From BOKV01 sp049289295 (GTDB lineage: Bacteria; Pseudomonadota; Alphaproteobacteria; Rhizobiales; Rhizobiaceae), in the NCBI GenBank assembly GCA_049289295.1, contig JBATLL010000075.1, positions 1-64,000 on the forward strand: a stretch of 64,000 bases of DNA, written 5' to 3'. The notes below the pieces were generated by a model. That model ran no database searches and was not told the DNA's origin. It saw nothing but the letters and a program-made list of their open reading frames with translations. Positions 62,985 to 64,000 of this stretch are shown in pieces (position 1 is the first letter of the stretch; the number at the start of each line of letters is the position of its first letter). The translations under genes were made by a program, and so were the position numbers.

Positions 62985-64000
62985 CAGTCCAGCCATTCCG
63001 CCCGAGACCAGGGTAGCGCAATCGGAAGCCAGCAACCCTTCCCATTCAGCCTGGGTTTCGGCCAATGCCGGGTCTGGCAAGACTTTCGTCCTCGCCCGCC
63101 GCGTAATTCGCCTGCTTCTGGATGGTGTTGTGCCAACCCGCATCCTTTGCCTCACCTTCACCAAGGCTGCGGCTGCGGAAATGTCCAATCGCATCTTTGA
63201 TGAGCTAGGCCGCTGGGTTCGCCTGGACGATGAAGCGCTTTCAAACCAGCTCATCGATTACATGGGCCGCAAGCCCGGACCGCGCGAAATGGCACGGGCG
63301 CGCACCCTTTTTGCCCTGTCACTCGACACACCGGGCGGATTGAAGATCCAGACCATTCACGCCTTCTGCGAAGCCCTGCTTCACCAATTCCCGCTCGAGG
63401 CAAATGTTGCCGGTAACTTCCAGGTTCTTGATGAAGCGGGGCAGGCTGAGCTTGTCTCGGAAGCGAAATTGCGAACCTTGAGTGCACTGGAAGGCAGTGG
63501 TGACATTGCTGGCGAACTGCGTCTTGCACATGGACGCCTGCTTGAATTTGCGTCCGATCAAACACTCGACAAGGTGATCAACGAAATACTGAAAAAAAGA
63601 AACGAATTCCTCGAATGGACCAGAGGTGACGCGCTGGCGGCCATGGCGGATGTCTGGAAGCATCTCGATTTCGATGGCAGTGATGATGAGGAAGCGCTGA
63701 TGGTTTCCCTGTCGGCGCTCAAGCACATCACACGCGAGCAATTACAGGTTCTGGCGGAAGCAGCGCTTGGCGATGGTGGCGCGAGCAATCGGGAATTCCA
63801 CGCAAAGGCTATCGCGTTACTGGCCATGGCACCTGGACGCGAGGCGCTCAGGAAACGCGAAGCCCTACTTCTTACACAGAAAAGGGAGCCGCGAAAAAAT
63901 TTCGTCTTTGGCCAGGTTCCAGGAACACATCAGAATCTGGTGGGCCTGCTCGAACAGGAGGCGGTCTACTGCGTTCAATGTCTGGAACGCCTGGGCGATC
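62977..64000 (+). CDS. addA: AddA helicase-nuclease subunit, 5' part (continues past window)
   Basis: The first 341 codons are open to the right edge. ATG 62977 lies inside the addB end. UvrD/RecB superfamily helicase: Q-motif-like ASNPSHSAWVSANAGSGKTF with Walker A SANAGSGKT, then LCLTFTKAAAAEMSNRIFDE (motif Ia) and LKIQTIHAFCEALLHQFPLE (motif Ic). These are characteristic of alphaproteobacterial AddA. Motifs II-VI and the nuclease domain lie outside. Confidence 0.95.
   Translation, partial: MSSSPAIPPETRVAQSEASNPSHSAWVSANAGSGKTFVLARRVIRLLLDGVVPTRILCLTFTKAAAAEMSNRIFDELGRWVRLDDEALSNQLIDYMGRKPGPREMARARTLFALSLDTPGGLKIQTIHAFCEALLHQFPLEANVAGNFQVLDEAGQAELVSEAKLRTLSALEGSGDIAGELRLAHGRLLEFASDQTLDKVINEILKKRNEFLEWTRGDALAAMADVWKHLDFDGSDDEEALMVSLSALKHITREQLQVLAEAALGDGGASNREFHAKAIALLAMAPGREALRKREALLLTQKREPRKNFVFGQVPGTHQNLVGLLEQEAVYCVQCLERLGD

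Overview
The window looks like chromosome from an alphaproteobacterium of the order Hyphomicrobiales (Rhizobiales). Indicators are the run chvI-chvG-hprK-EIIA(man)-HPr-ahcY, a DivL-type kinase with Tyr in place of the H-box His, a TsaE-AmgK fusion followed by murU, the pair addB-addA, and a possible AbcR-type small RNA near polA. No 16S gene is present, so genus cannot be given.

Positions 1-24.9 kb are accessory. A leftward operon (0.7-5.2 kb: GDP-fucose synthase, two glycosyltransferases, a WbdD-like methyltransferase) and a rightward operon of seven overlapping or closely spaced genes (9.9-16.5 kb: CDP-glucose 4,6-dehydratase, a second epimerase, a polyprenol-phosphate-type GT2, glucose-1-phosphate cytidylyltransferase, a methyltransferase, a GtrA protein and a GT-C-like membrane protein) build surface polysaccharide. 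Between and around them lie IS remnants. The clearest is a three-level nest: an IS91-type element inside an IS630-type element inside an IS3 orfB; excising the outer insert restores the orfB frame exactly. A mosaic of IS21, IS5, IS481 and IS701 pieces (16.5-19.0 kb) precedes a GT4 glycosyltransferase and a phosphohexomutase (19.0-21.7 kb). From 21.7 to 24.9 kb there are only decayed genes.

Positions 24.9-31.6 kb hold histidine utilisation genes: hutC and hutF leftward, hutI-hutH-hutU rightward, with a perfect inverted repeat over the shared promoter that is a good candidate HutC operator. hutG is not in the window; instead hutU is followed by a palindrome-rich block, two IS3 tails and tRNA-Arg(CCG).

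From 32.7 kb onward the sequence looks like core genome: class III aminotransferase divergent from a PuuA-like glutamine synthetase (amine catabolism), DUF427, LysE exporter, polA, an HCCA-isomerase-like thioredoxin-fold protein, OsmC, a candidate structured small RNA with a rho-independent terminator, an M20 dipeptidase, an acyltransferase, a class A PBP, a Kbp (BON-LysM) protein starting at TTG, pckA, the ChvI/ChvG system, PTS-Ntr-linked genes (hprK, EIIA, HPr), ahcY behind an inverted-repeat operator, divL, tsaE-amgK and murU (tRNA t6A synthesis and peptidoglycan recycling), addB, and the 5' third of addA running off the right edge.
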